A DNA stretch of 64,000 nt, from the NCBI GenBank assembly GCA_024449915.1, contig JAMZAV010000301.1, positions 1 to 64,000 of the forward strand. Reading direction: 5' to 3'. The DNA is from Sweltsa coloradensis. Lineage: Eukaryota > Arthropoda > Insecta > Plecoptera > Chloroperlidae. A program made the position numbers and the translations under genes. This document shows, in pieces, positions 9,436 through 21,010 of the stretch. Within the stretch, counting starts at the first letter, position 1. Every line of letters starts with the position of its first letter. The notes beneath the pieces were generated by a model. The model was given only the letters and a program-made list of their open reading frames with translations, searched no databases and was not told the origin of the DNA.

Positions 9436-10808
9436 GCTTGTTAAAATACGATGCAAGTAAATTTGTTCTCTTAACGGAATTTGTTTTTAACAAAGCAGTG
9501 TTATCAGTTCGTGCCAAGATTATTAAAAGAAGTCTTATGTCTGTAGCCATGTTCTTGGGCTCCACCCCAAATAACCTTACATAAAGGCACTCTGGCATTG
9601 TTAACTACTATGACAGATAATCTACTGTGCTTTAGAACTTGTACTAAAAATGAACAGAACTGTTGTTGTGGTCGACAGCTGTGAGAACCAATACATTCCG
9701 ACCCAAAAGAATCAGACATCTTTAAAACAAGAGCCATTGAGCTCATTGACAACTCTCAAACTCTTCTGTGCTTGCTTTTTTTATGTGGGTGGGGGGGAAT
9801 ATCCAAGGCAGATATCAAATTATAATGGTTGATGTCAATCAATAAGGCTAGCTCTAAGCTAGGAGATTTCAATCAACCCTATGTGTGAGTCCCGAGTCCC
9901 GACCCTGCTGTCGCCACATATCTGCATCATTGCATTGATAGACTTGACATTGACAATAAACACAACTTAATCAAATTTGTATTTTCATTTGACCACATTG
10001 TAGGGGTGCAAACGATAATCAAACAATACCATTTCAATAATTCAATAATTAAAATAATATTAAATTGCATGTTTTCTCCTAAATAACTTCTCTATTATGC
10101 TTCATAACACAATATGTCCCGTGCTTATGGGAACTGCTTATCGAAATTAATTTAATGAATTATGTTAATACAATATTTCATGATCACAGAGACTAAACTA
10201 TTTCACACAATTACTGACCGAAAAACTGTTCTTGATCTTGCCTGTTAGCCAGTAGAAGTGGCTCCGTTTTCACTTATATTATTTGTTAATAATGCAGTTA
10301 CTTAAGTTGCAATTACATATTGCTAATTTGTATTTTGTCGTTGTGCATCCCTAGTTTGTTCACACTTCATTCAGACGTTACTCTCTTAGTAATTTGTTAA
10401 TGGCGGACTCATAGGGTTGAGGAAAACTGATGGCTGTAATAATAGCCTAGAGAAATCTCCCTAGCTGGGATTTTATTCTAGCTCACATAAATAGAGCTGT
10501 TTGCGAAATTTTCAGCTTTTAAAATTTAAACCTACAATTGTCCATTTGTTAACCTCACTCCATGCCATGGCATGAATATTTTCTCAAATTTAAAGTTGGC
10601 TGTTGAAGTTTCTTTTAAAAATTCTTTGCCCATTCCATAAATCATTACGTATTATAATTGAAATGCACATTTGAAGAAGTTAAGTAATGTGAATGCCATT
10701 ATTGCCAAAGTATTGATCAAGGGAACTGTTAATTTATTTTGCAAGCACAGAATGACCGAGGGTTTTCAATACCTTACTTCACTTAGCGAACTAGCATCAA
10801 TGATAGCT
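9436..10808. other. Gene-free DNA
   Basis: No convincing exon, tRNA or classified repeat was found. Short palindromes such as CATGCCATGGCATG near 10560 are probably incidental. Confidence 0.4.
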
Positions 10809-11218
10809 AAAGCCCATCCAGTGTAAGAAGCTACAGACGGGTTTTCGGAAAGAACGGCTGTGAATAAATCCGAAATTGGTCAGCTATTGGCCACACAATG
10901 CCACAAAAGAGCCGAAGGATTGGACCTGCTTGACACTCGCCACGCTTTTGCAACCATCGTATACAGGGTTGCAAGGTTACACATAATAATATTATTGTTT
11001 AACCTCATCAAGGGCGGGATAAATGGGTGGTTCAGTCAGCAAGCAAAATTGGCAACCGCGCGCGGCATACCACCAATGTCTAGCAAGGATTGCACAAAAG
11101 AGGACAGCACATTACATGATTGCTTGTCAATCATTTCCATTGAACTCAAAATCCTTTCAAAAGCCTTGCTAGCTTACACTAGCTAGCTGCTTACAGCTTC
11201 TTACACTGGATGGGCTTT
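10809..11218. mobile_element. Element-like segment with perfect 24-bp inverted ends
   Basis: The 24 bases starting AAAGCCCATCCAGTG at 10809 recur as an exact reverse complement ending at 11218. The span is 410 bp and has no recognised transposase. The flanks show no clear target duplication (GCT and ACT at best), so the class is unknown. Confidence 0.5.
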
Positions 11219-11433
11219 ACTACTGTCAGAGACGACTTTATGTATTTGTTTTCACAAACGTCGGCGTACTTAGTGGTGTTGGTTGTCCACTCGGGCATTT
11301 GTTCCTCTTGCACTGACAGGACTGATATGGAACGAAAGATGCCTTTTTCTGAATTTCTTGGTTGAGAGTGAACCCTCGTTGGTTCAATCACAACCAAATG
11401 TTCGATAAAGGGATATTTTTTGAGTTCCATCAC
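11191..11433 (-). CDS. Unrecognised open frame, possible terminal exon
   Basis: A frame of 80 codons from ATG, extendable upstream without a stop to about 11524, ends at TAA beside the inverted repeat at 11195-11218. It reads naturally (for example MELKKYPFIEHLVVIEPTRV) and lacks low-complexity sequence. I recognise no domain. It may be a degenerate exon or transposon remnant. Its last codons overlap the inverted repeat arm. Confidence 0.25.
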   Translation of the reverse strand: MMELKKYPFIEHLVVIEPTRVHSQPRNSEKGIFRSISVLSVQEEQMPEWTTNTTKYADVCENKYIKSSLTVVKPIQCKKL

Positions 11434-11529
11434 CAGTCCTGTCTCCGCATTAGGGAGAACACTCTGTGAAGCTAAAAACGTTCGACGCGAAGCTTGGTAG
11501 CAAAAAAAAAGCGTTTGGACTTAGGTAGT

Positions 11530-12092
11530 ACAAAAAGCGTTTTTTTGGACCCAATTTTTGTGTTTTTGTGCAATTTTTGCTTGTTTTGCATTATTTGTAT
11601 TTTATTTAATATTGTTAATTAATAAATTATATATTTTTCCAATGAAATTGTTATTATTTATTATTACTACCATTAAATATTATTATTAGAGCAATTAGAA
11701 AATATACTAAGTCCATAAAGTAAAATGGCTAAGTCCATAAACTAGGTCAACTGCTAGTATATGGATGGCCTTGGAAAAAAAAGACTCTCCATAAATTAGG
11801 TCAATGTCCAAATTGCCTTATTTGGGCAACTTTGGTTTCTTTCTTTCTACCAAGATTGCTTTCTCATAAGGCAACTTAAAACACTGAAAGGAAAAGAGAA
11901 CAGGGTGTTAAGTTACTTGCTAGAGACAATGGGAATAAGAAGGTGCTATGTACAAATGAATTATCAAAACAACAGCATGGGTTAGACAGAATATATTAGG
12001 CAACACTGTACAGAAAATGGCCGTGGAGAAAGAGGCTATCTCTACGGCCTTGAAATTGCAAAGTGACAAAGATTAGTGCGTGGTCATCTCAC
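11530..12092. other. Gene-free AT-rich DNA
   Basis: T- and A-rich sequence with a locally repeated AAGTCCATAAA motif near 11710-11810. No gene seen. Confidence 0.4.
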
Positions 12093-12273
12093 CAAGTTTG
12101 TTTCAAAGGCACATTGTTCGTAGCATGGTAGGGTGCGACGTAGAAGTGCTGCGCGCGAAGTATGATGGAGCAGAGATGTTCGAAGTGCAGAGTGTAGATG
12201 CATGGAGAGAAGATTGATGGAGAGGCATCAAGATGCACAGTTTTATGCATCGCACAGCAAGACTTTTCCAATT
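12093..12273 (-). other. Exon-like block E12
   Basis: On the minus strand GGTTGTTACAG precedes a 181-nt block that is open in one frame (LEKSCCAMHKTVHLD ... PLKQT) and is followed by GTGAGA, a usable donor. Part of the block (CATCAATCTTCTCTCCATGC) aligns with the exon-like blocks at 14575-14690 and 19908-20037. No known domain is visible. Confidence 0.35.
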
Positions 12274-12291
12274 CTGTAACAACCAAAACAT

Positions 12292-13387
12292 AGAATTAGT
12301 TTCAAAATAGCAACAAGCAAAGCAAGATAAGCAGCATTATGTGGGAACAAAATAGAATTATGTTTGTGGTCTGAGAGTGTAAGTTTAGGCATTTAAAATA
12401 TGGAATTCTAGCACCTTATTCAAGTGGGGGAGGTCTGCGATAGTAACTCTTAACCAACATTGACAGAACACAAATTTTAATGTTACGGCAAGTAATTCCA
12501 ACTTTTAAAGAAACAGAATTAAATTGACCAGCCAACAAAAGGGGTGTTAAATTAGACCCACCCTAGACAAAGTCTGCGTCTGCAAAGGTCTTTCTAAAGA
12601 AGTTCTTGACAACATTTGCTCATTGGTTGATTAATTGGTAATTAAGAAGAGAAATAGATAACATTACAGTGAGCATTATTGGTGGAAGAAATGATCCAGC
12701 TACTAGTAAAATTGGAGCCGATAAGTGATATTAGATTTGTGTTTAATTAGAAGAAGAGAAAACATTAGGTGTAGGTTTGTAGGTGATGGGGATGAACCCA
12801 TTGATTCTCTTTAATAATTAAGAGTCTTTACGAGACATTAATGTATTCTCATGCTCGTAAGTACTCACATTAGTTTGTACAATGCTATAACATATGCGAA
12901 TTCTAAAATGCACAAAACACCAACATTTTTATACAAAACAACATACAATAACAGAATTGCTTTTTGTAATAAACAATACCGTGTTTAAAGCATTAAATCT
13001 ATGCATCTGGAGCACACAACAGGAGCTCCCGATATGTCGACTTTATGCTTATACATGGTGTTTAGTACTAGTGTTTATGTCATACAGGAATTCTGCTTTT
13101 TGTATGTTGTTCTGTTTAAAAGTGTCAAGTGTTTTGTGCATTTTAGAATTTGCATTTATGTAATTTCAAACCAGAGTGTTGTACAAATTAATCCGAGTAC
13201 TTACGAGTGTGAGAAAACATGAATGTCTCGCAAAGACTTTTTAAGAGGGAATATGACGCATATTAACAGTTGGCAATAGCTATTTATCCTGTCAGGAAGC
13301 ATCCAACAAACATAAAACCTTACATAGTTCTCAAGAAAGCATACATGGACAGCCCTGCTATCTTTGATTCTGAACATTGTTTGACGC
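12292..13387. other. Gene-free DNA
   Basis: No exon, RNA gene or classified repeat was recognised. Confidence 0.4.
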
Positions 13388-13720
13388 TATTACCCCAAAA
13401 AACAATTTTTTACTACATTATCTATAGCATAATACTACACTAAAATGACCCTTTAAAAAGTTATATCTTAACTGTGATTTTACATCAATTTTTTAATTTT
13501 TTTCCCAGAAATTCATAAAAATTGGCATTTTGTGAAATTTCTTTAATCGGCTTAAACCTATTTCTTTTTTGTTCCACATAATACTTGAGCATCGTACCAA
13601 TCTAAAATGGCACTTCACAACATCCGGTCTTGAAACTATGCACAAATATACACTCAAAACACTTATAATGTAATTAAATACTTCGTAATTCATTTGCCCA
13701 AACTCCTTGCGGCTGCAAGT
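13388..13720 (+). repeat. Truncated copy of the 54969-55613 TTAA element
   Basis: This segment aligns with the reverse complement of about 55290-55600 along most of its length, for example the shared AATACTACACTAAAATGACC. The other half of the element is absent here. Confidence 0.65.
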
Positions 13721-13825
13721 AAATTTATGAAAAAGTCAAATAAATAGCCCAATCTTCCCAAATAGTCTAAGAAGTTCTTTGTATTCGATACGAGTTGCCT
13801 TGTCCAGACTGTTCAAGGCGTCGGT

Positions 13826-14776
13826 GCAAAAATGAAACAATTTATTATGTGGTCTGTTGGTATTTTTCAATTAATTTACGGGATTTAATGTATATTAGTT
13901 AGTGTAGTCAGAAACTGAGCCCTTGAATTTAGTTTGAGACGGAATAAACCCACTTGATCAACAAGCCACATAATAAGCACCACTGAACAGTTAGTTACCT
14001 TTGTGGTTTTGTGCAAATGAAAAAAAACACATTTAATAGCAAGTTAAGAGGAAGCCGGCATGATTAGATGTTCGGTGCGTTCCTTGTCCTGCAGCCATAT
14101 ATCATTACATCGTAACTTTACACAACTTGGCATACTTAATAATGAACAACATCTGTACGCCCCGATATCATATCATATTTTCCATATTTATCATAGATCT
14201 GTCAGAAAATGCGTAGGGTTAATTATTTGGGTGTTTTTTTACTATTTTGGCAAATTAAATTCTAGAAATTGGAATTTATTTTTTGTTTATTTTTTATAAT
14301 TAATAAGTGGAAAAGTCACAAGTGCTATAATAGATGCCTTCATAATTAATTTTTACACAATTATACAAAATCACAACTAGATGCGACTAAAATTGGCTGA
14401 GAAATTTGAAAGCGCGTAAAATGAGCTTGCCGGCCTCCTCAAGTGTATTGAATATTCAATTGTGAATGGAAAGTCTTGAGATACTGTACTTTACAATGAG
14501 CCTGACACATACTAAAGAAGTTATACTGTACCAGCCAGTACTTGACAATTAAAAGTATCAGTAGTTAAACTTACATTTGATCAAGTCTTGAGGCGACAGC
14601 TGATGCCGAGAACAGTGAACCAGCGCTGTAGGGTGGCAGACGACGGTGGATGGAGAAGACTGATGTGCCCCCAAACTTGGAGGGTAGCGGCTGAAAACAA
14701 AGAACGGTTGTGTACTCTACAACACAGCTAACCAACCCAGCAACAGAATGCATGGATACTGTGCATTCACATATTC
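13826..14776. repeat. Segmental duplication, copy 1
   Basis: About 950 bp match 18600-20120 (minus the foldback at 19193-19783), with many small indels. The copies share the exon-like block on the minus strand. Copy 1 ends exactly where a CAGTGTTGGG sequence begins at 14777, and that sequence is absent from copy 2. Confidence 0.75.
14575..14690 (-). other. Exon-like block E14
   Basis: The minus strand reads TTTGTTTTCAG, a 116-nt block, then GTAAGT, all strong splice signals. One frame is open throughout (SKFGGTSVFSIHRRLPPYSA ... ASRLDQ). The paralogous block at 19908-20037 keeps SNHRRLPPYS but has an indel near its start and a stop near its end. No family was recognised. Confidence 0.45.
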
Positions 14777-14861
14777 AGTGTTGGGTAAGTTCCCGCAAAA
14801 AAGGAACTTTTAAAAGTTACAATTCCTTCACATAAAAAGGAACTTTTGAATTTTTTTTTGA
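14777..14861 (+). mobile_element. Left end of a hAT-like element
   Basis: The sequence starts CAGTGTTGGGTAAGTTCC and continues with AAAAGTTAC-rich DNA, like the complete hAT element at 47668. It is missing at the same point in duplication copy 2. Similar AACTTTTAAAAGTTCC sequence recurs at about 15380 and 16805-16850. The element may therefore continue there, split by the LINE and the TTAA element. No right end was found. Confidence 0.4.
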
Positions 14862-15370
14862 AGGATGTTCCGACTTCAAAAGCGAGCAATCCGATACATG
14901 GCTGCACTACAACCAACAGAATCTTGTCGAGCAGCCTTCAAAACTCTTGGTATCATGACACTCCCTGGTATTCATATTAAGGCCTTGGCCCTGTTCATTA
15001 GGGACAATCCCTCGCTGACGGTCACAGGAGCCGACGTTCATAACCATGATACAAGAACTGCAGGGAAAATATTCGTCGGGCGGCACAGGTTAAAGAAGCT
15101 GGACAAAACCCCACTCCCTTAGGTGTAAAAGTAACAAACTGTCTTCCAAAGTGAGATCTCACAGGCTCCGACGCGAGATGCTTTTAAACGAAAGCTGAAC
15201 GATTTTCTAGTTGACAAGGTCAATTATAGTACCACTGACTTTATTTCAACATATTCTTAACAAACTTTTAATAATTGACATATTTTCAATATTCGGAAGC
15301 CTTGAGTGCTACCACATGAATCTGTATGAAATGCTTTTAAATAAATAAATAAATAAATAAATAAAATTCC
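14862..15370 (+). pseudogene. 3' end of a non-LTR retrotransposon (LINE)
   Basis: A frame at 14865-15122 begins MFRLQKRAIRYMAAL and includes ESCRAAFKTLGI and DVHNHDTR. This is the usual end of jockey/CR1-like LINE reverse transcriptase proteins ('LQKRAIR ... R..F..L.IL.....Y ... HN..TR'). The frame is broken by a stop after 15122; FKRKLNDFL follows in another frame. The tail is an AAAT microsatellite (15338-15366). The copy is 5'-truncated and dead. Confidence 0.7.
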
Positions 15371-15599
15371 TGAAATAATAAAAGTTCCTATTTAAAAGTT
15401 TCTTTATCGGATAAATTATGGTACATAAAATTTAGGTGGCAATGTTTAGCCGCATCACCGCGAGCAAATATGACAGGTTCATCAATATACGTTACGCCAC
15501 CTAAAAATGATATTCTACTATTTTTTATCAACTGATTTTCATATCTGATCAGCTAATGTTTTCAAATGTAGAGGCATGGTGGGTTTTGTCATTTCTTAC

Positions 15600-16789
15600 G
15601 GGGATATTTCACTGAAAATGTCTGAAAAACTAGCAATTTTGCATTATTATCTTTTTAATTGTTTTTTAAAGTTTACTTTTTTATTTATTGACTACATAAA
15701 TTAATTTTATGCTGATATCATGCTAAAAGCATTAAATGATTATTTTTTTTCTTATGCGCTGCATGCTATTTTGCATGGGAAAATGGCTTACCGGTAGAGG
15801 CATGAAAATTTAGCGTTTTAGGTTATTGATGCTAAATCAGCGAGTATAAATTCTTAAAAACGCTACAAAATGCTAAATTTACTGAAAATAAGGTTTACTT
15901 ATACCAATTGAGAATTGGTTTAGCATTGTATTTTAACGTTTAAAGTGACTACATTGAATTGAAATGTTCCTATAAAGCATAATTTGAATTCATTCCCCAT
16001 TAAAAATACAAGAAACTCCCCACATTTGGGGTTTTGGTGGAAAGAAGAAAATTAATGCTACAAAATGCTAAATTTGGAAAAATTAATGCTAAATATTCAG
16101 AATATAAATGCTATTTTTTCATAGCTCTACTTACCGGTACTGATATTAGGCCTAATCTAGGGCTGTATAGAGTGTTATTCATAACTATTTTAGTAAATAA
16201 AGGCCCAGTGAATTCATGTAAACTAAATGAACTGAACCTTTAGTCTAGTGTTAAACTCTAATATACGAAAAAACAACATAAATACACTTTAAATGCTATT
16301 GTTTGACAACATCCATATTTGTACCCTGTATAAATCAACGGATCAATAAAAACTTGAACTTGATCTCGGAACTTTTATTCTAGCACATTTGCTGCCTTTT
16401 TTCCCTACTTCTTCTACAGTTTTTAAGATAAAAGGATAATTTCTTTTTTAATGTGCTCACAAGTTTTATTCTGACAAATTCACTAGACACTTTTTTGATG
16501 AGATTTATAGTTTTTTAATTAAAATATGTGAAATATAGATTTTTTATGAAAAACATACATTTTCCAACAATGCAAAGGAAAACATCATATTTAACAAACA
16601 AAATGAAAATAATATATTCCCTCTGGTGAATGTTTAGATGTATTGTTCTTTCATCTAAAACACCTTTCACTTTAAAAAAATGAAAACTGTGGAAGCCTTG
16701 GCATTTTTAGCAAAACGCAGTTTAAACAATGTAAATGGCCATTGTTGGAAAATAACAAAAGAAAATTTCAATTTCAGTGAAATATCCCC
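15600..16789. mobile_element. TTAA-flanked element with GGGGATATTT ends
   Basis: The ends are 18-bp inverted repeats GGGGATATTTCACTGAAA. The right flank is TTAA (16790-16793) and the left TTAC (15596-15599), one base off. TTAA duplication is typical of piggyBac-type elements. The 1.2-kb interior is AT-rich, repeats a TGCTAAAT motif, and has no transposase. Confidence 0.6.
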
Positions 16790-16854
16790 TTAAGAGTGAA
16801 AGTAACTTTTAAAAGTTCCCCAAAATTAGTAACTTGTGTGCTAAAAGTTCCTTT

Positions 16855-17090
16855 TTAGACGAGTGAACGCAGCAAACGTAGTCTTTCCTAACGCTATACT
16901 CGATCGGGCCTTGGCCGTGAGCATTGTTCAATGTCTGTCTGTCTGGGCTCATACGGCCGAACGGCCAAATAGATTGAGCTGAAATTTTAAACACACATCC
17001 GTGACCAGGTAACTGAGAACTGCTAACAAAATGAGCAATATCCGTTGCGATTTAAACTCACAAGAAATAAAAATTTGAAAAATTTGAACT
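16855..17090 (+). repeat. Dispersed repeat F1, copy 1
   Basis: From GACGAGTGAACGCAGC to CACAAGAAAT this matches 37797-38000. Shared parts include GCTGAAATTTTAAAC and GAGAACTGCTAACAAAAT. Class unknown. Confidence 0.6.
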
Positions 17091-17093
17091 TAG

Positions 17094-17745
17094 ATTGCAA
17101 ATGTTTAAAATACCCATTAGTAAAATAGAACACAGCCTGTGAAAGTTTGCGATCAGATGAACCAAGTAAATGTTTATTATTATTTTGTTTTCATTATGTA
17201 TGGCTTCTGTCATTCTGTAAATGATGCTGGGCCATTGCTGGCTATCAAGGATACTATTATACACTTCGTTTGGGCTGGTGATGATCTACAAGAAACAGGG
17301 GCGACGTATTTTATCTCGCAAACATCAGCTGGTAAGTAGGGTAGTATATTACTTTCCAAAACTACAATGAGCTTGGCAGTCGTTGTCGGGGACCCCCATA
17401 TTCTCTGACGACCTTTCCAGATTGCAAGTTTAAAATACCCTTAGTAAAATAGAACACAGCCTGTGAAAGTTTGCAATCAGATGAACCAAGTAAATGTTTA
17501 TTATTATTTTGTTTTCATTATGTATGGCTTCTGTCATTCTGTAAATGATGCTGGGCCATTGCTGGCTATCAAGGATACTATTATACACTTCGTTTGGGCT
17601 GGTGATGATCTACAAGAAACAGTGCGACGTATTTTATCTCGCAAACATCAGCTGGTAAGTAGGGTAGTATATTACTTTCCGAAACTAGAATGCGAGCTCT
17701 GGCAGTCGTTGTCGGGGACCCCCCATATTCTCTGACGACCTTCCC
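17094..17745 (+). repeat. Two tandem copies of a 327-bp unit
   Basis: Units start at 17094 and 17421 and are nearly identical. Each holds an open frame SVNDAGPLLAIKDTIIHFVW ... followed by CAGCTG|GTAAGTAGGG, a strong donor site. The frame continues slightly differently in unit 1 because of one extra base. No acceptor or known domain was found. Confidence 0.75.
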
Positions 17746-17774
17746 AACGACGACGACCAGGACAAAAAAATAAA

Positions 17775-17865
17775 ATAAAGCACTTGTAAAGGAAAAGTGG
17801 TCCTACGCAAACTAAAAACTTACCAAAAAGCTCATCCATCAACGCGGCGGGACTTTAGCGTTTTC
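17775..17865 (-). repeat. 5' fragment of dispersed repeat F2
   Basis: Reverse complement of the first about 85 bp of the repeats at 31985 and 40850, including CGCGTTGATGGATGAGC. Confidence 0.6.
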
Positions 17866-18109
17866 CTAGTAGTAAATAATAACAAATACACCTAGGGGAG
17901 TGTTTCCCGATTAAACAAATCGAGAAATGAAAGAAGAGATAGCCGATACTACCAATATTTTTAATTTTATTAATCATATGGTGAACCTTTGAAAATCAAG
18001 CTTTTAATACTCGGCTCGGCTTTAAAATTTTCAAATCATTCCTAATTCAACTAAAAATACTAATCTAAAAAAAGAGAACACTAGGCTGAATGGGGCGGGG
18101 CAAGGCCCC

Positions 18110-18330
18110 CCCCCCCCTGCGGGCCTGCACATGTCTATGGAAGCTATCTTTATCTTTGAATTTATCTTATATAGTCCTATCATGAGTTAAAGAAGAAATA
18201 TTTTTCATTTTAAGTTTGCATACACGAGGACAAAAGTACAGATTCATGTATGTTTTACCCTATACATAATGTAAATGTCCTATAAACTAAAACTGATATT
18301 GCAAGAGAAAGAGACACAAACTCTACAAGC
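18110..18330. repeat. Short duplication, partner of 20695-20890
   Basis: The two segments share ACATAATGTAAATGT and CTGATATTGCAAGAGAAAGA and align over about 190 bp. They lie either side of duplication copy 2. Confidence 0.6.
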
Positions 18331-19192
18331 TTAACTAACTTATACTAGCTCCAACGAAAGAATTCAGATGATTTCGTTTCAAGTGGAAGTGGTGGGTTGG
18401 GGGTAGTATGAATGAGCGGTAAAAGGAATATTGCCTTTGTGTATGAAAGATAAATATATTTTACCAACAAAAGAAAAAATTATCTGTGCTACAGATCACA
18501 GAGTTCCTCCGTGTGCTAGATCCACGCTGAGCTAGCGTGAATAGAGTTGACGAAGTTGTTATGTTGGGAAAACAATTTTGAGCAATCTGCAATCTTTCGT
18601 TGGCATCGGTGCAAAATGTAACAAATTATTATGTGGTCTGTTGGTACTTTTCAATTAATTTACGCGATTTAATGTATACTATAAGTTAGCGTAGTCGGGA
18701 ACTAAGCCCTGGAATTTAGTTTGAGATGGAATAAACCCACTTGATCAACAAGCCACATAAGAAGCAACACTGAACAGTTAAAAACCTTAGTATGTTTGTG
18801 GTTTTGTGCAAATGAAAAAAAAAATAGCGTGATTAGATGTTTGGAGCGTTCCTTGTCCAGCAGCCATAAATCATTACATCTTAATACAACTTGACATACT
18901 TAGGTAATAATGAAGGACATCTGTAGGCCTATGTCCCCCCCCCATCATATAAGATTTTCCATATTTATCATAGATCTGTCAGAAAATGTGTACCCTAATT
19001 ATTTGGGTGTTTTTGACTGTTTTGACAATTTTTAATTCTAGAAAATGGAATTTATTTTTTTGTTTATTTTTATAATTAATAAGCGGAAAAGGGATAATTA
19101 ATTTTTACACAATTTTATACAAAATCACAGATGCAACTAAAATTGGCAGAGAAATTTGAAAGCGCGTAAAATGAGCTTACCGGCCTCCTTAA

Positions 19193-19783
19193 GGGGAATC
19201 CCTAGACCCAAATATGATTTCTAAAGAATGCAGTAAAGACGTCTGAAAAGTAAGTAGAATGTAAGAGGGGCTTAATAAAAGAGCGGATAATTTTTTTGAA
19301 ATTTTTTTGACGGGACATAACCTCAGAATCAACAATTGTATTCAAATTACTGATATCAGTTGCTCAAGTTCAAATTGAATTTTTAGCAGCGGTTTTTTTG
19401 TATATTATTTCTACACTCCTTTATCAACAACCTAAATATAAGAATTATTGGTTTTATATGTGTTTCAGGCGTTGCACGATATTTTCCGGTAAACGGTACA
19501 AAATTGCAACGCAACAAACCGTATAAATCCAAAAATCCTTTTATTTAGGTTGTAGATAAAGGAGTGTAGAAATAATATACAAAAAACCGCTGCTAAAATT
19601 CAATTTTGAACTTGAGCAACTGATTCCAGTAATTTGAATACAATTGTTGATTCTGAGGTTATGTCCCGTCAAAAAAATTTCAAAAAAATAATCCGCTCAT
19701 TTATTAAGCCCTTCTTACATTCTACTTACTTTTCAGACGTCTTTACTGCATTCTTAAGAAATCATTGGGTCTAGGGATTCCCC
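19193..19783. mobile_element. 591-bp foldback element flanked by TTAA
   Basis: Long inverted arms of about 245 bp begin GGGGAATCCCTAGACCC and surround a spacer of about 110 bp. TTAA occurs on both sides (19189-19192, 19784-19787). Copy 1 of the duplication has one site, TCAA (14439-14442), with no insert. It is the empty site, so insertion followed the duplication. No transposase is present. Confidence 0.85.
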
Positions 19784-19907
19784 TTAAGTGTATTGAATGT
19801 ATTGTGAATGGAAACTTGTAAGATACTTTACAATGAACCTAACACATACTAAAGAAGTTATACTATACCAGTACTTGACAATTTTAAGTACCGGTAGTTA
19901 AACTTAC

Positions 19908-20037
19908 CAGAAATTTAGTATATTTGATCAAGTCTTGAGGTGATCGTTGATGCCGAGAACAGTGAACAAGTGCTGTAGGGTGGCAGACGACGGTGGTTGG
20001 AGAAAACTGTGATGTGGCCCCAGACTTGGAGGGGCGG
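19908..20037 (-). other. Exon-like block E19, damaged copy of E14
   Basis: The acceptor TTTGTTTTCAG and donor GTAAGT are kept. The block is 130 nt, with an insertion before the donor that adds a stop (CAAATATACTAA) and an indel near the start. If E14 is coding, this copy is probably not. Confidence 0.35.
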
Positions 20038-20583
20038 CTGAAAACAAAGAAGGGTTGTGTACATTACAACACAGCTAACCAATCCAGCAACGGAATGGAT
20101 ACTGTGCATTCACATATTATGTCATATCACATATCTCTACATTTATGATTTCAATATCTCATTGTGGATTTGTCAGATGAAGCAAGATACAAATACAAAT
20201 TCCCCACTACAGATAATTTAATAAGCTTAACTTCATTGAGTTTTCAAGAACAATTTTTTGACCAAAATGCAAAATGGTAAATCCCATTTTAAATTAAATT
20301 TTAAGATAACGTACCCAAATCAGAAATTTACAATCGCCAATAAAAAATGTCACAAACAAGACTTAATTTAAAGGCAATAACGTAGAGTTATTACAGCTAA
20401 TTTTGCAATGAATTTAGATTTAATGACAACTTCCTCAATTGATGTGAATAATTGTATTTATTACGCAGGCACATACGCCTAAGCTGGCCCTGGTTCTAGA
20501 GGTAAAGGTGAACAGTTGACTCACCATATTATTATTGCAACATTGGCAGCTTCTTGTTATGCTGAACAGATGACATGAGTCAC

Positions 20584-20639
20584 CCCCTCCCCCTCGCAGA
20601 CAGTGAAGTGTTGAGTTGAGTTCGATCAGCTGGAGGTAA
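20584..20639 (-). other. Weak exon-like block
   Basis: A strong acceptor TTCTCTTCCATCGCAG precedes 56 nt and then GTGACT on the minus strand. One frame is open across it (LPPADRTQLNTSLSARGRG). On the plus strand the same area also has a pyrimidine tract and AG, so the strand is uncertain. Confidence 0.2.
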
Positions 20640-20694
20640 CTGCGATGGAAGAGAAGAACATACAGTTAAATTGGTGACCTACCCATCAATAGTC

Positions 20695-20890
20695 AGGTAT
20701 CGAACATAAAAGCAATCTTTATCTTTTTATTCATAATTGATATTTAGGCCTATCATGAGTAAAAGTAGAAATTTGTTTTTTTTAAATTTGCATATAAGAG
20801 GGCAAATACAGATATGTATGTGTCACCCATACATAATGTAAATGTACTATAAACTGAAACTGATATTGCAAGAGAAAGAGACTTTACAAC
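20695..20890. repeat. Short duplication, partner of 18110-18330
   Basis: See 18110-18330. This copy has a TAGGCCTA insertion-like difference and other small indels. Confidence 0.6.
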
Positions 20891-21010
20891 AATAAGACAG
20901 CTAGTAGGAGAATATTAGTAAATTAAAATATCCAATAGCAAGATTTGTCTATCTACGTAATTGATTTGAAACTGTTGGGAGTGAGTGGGGATAGATTGAC
21001 TCGTACTTGC

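Larger units (their letters stand above)
18600..20120. repeat. Segmental duplication, copy 2
   Basis: Matches 13826-14776, interrupted by the foldback element at 19193-19783. Downstream it continues as ATGTCATATCAC where copy 1 has the hAT-like insertion. Confidence 0.75.

Noticed and set aside
12101..12291. A complete small gene from ATG at about 12290
   Set aside because: The ATG lies upstream of the acceptor in intron-like sequence; an internal exon is the better reading.
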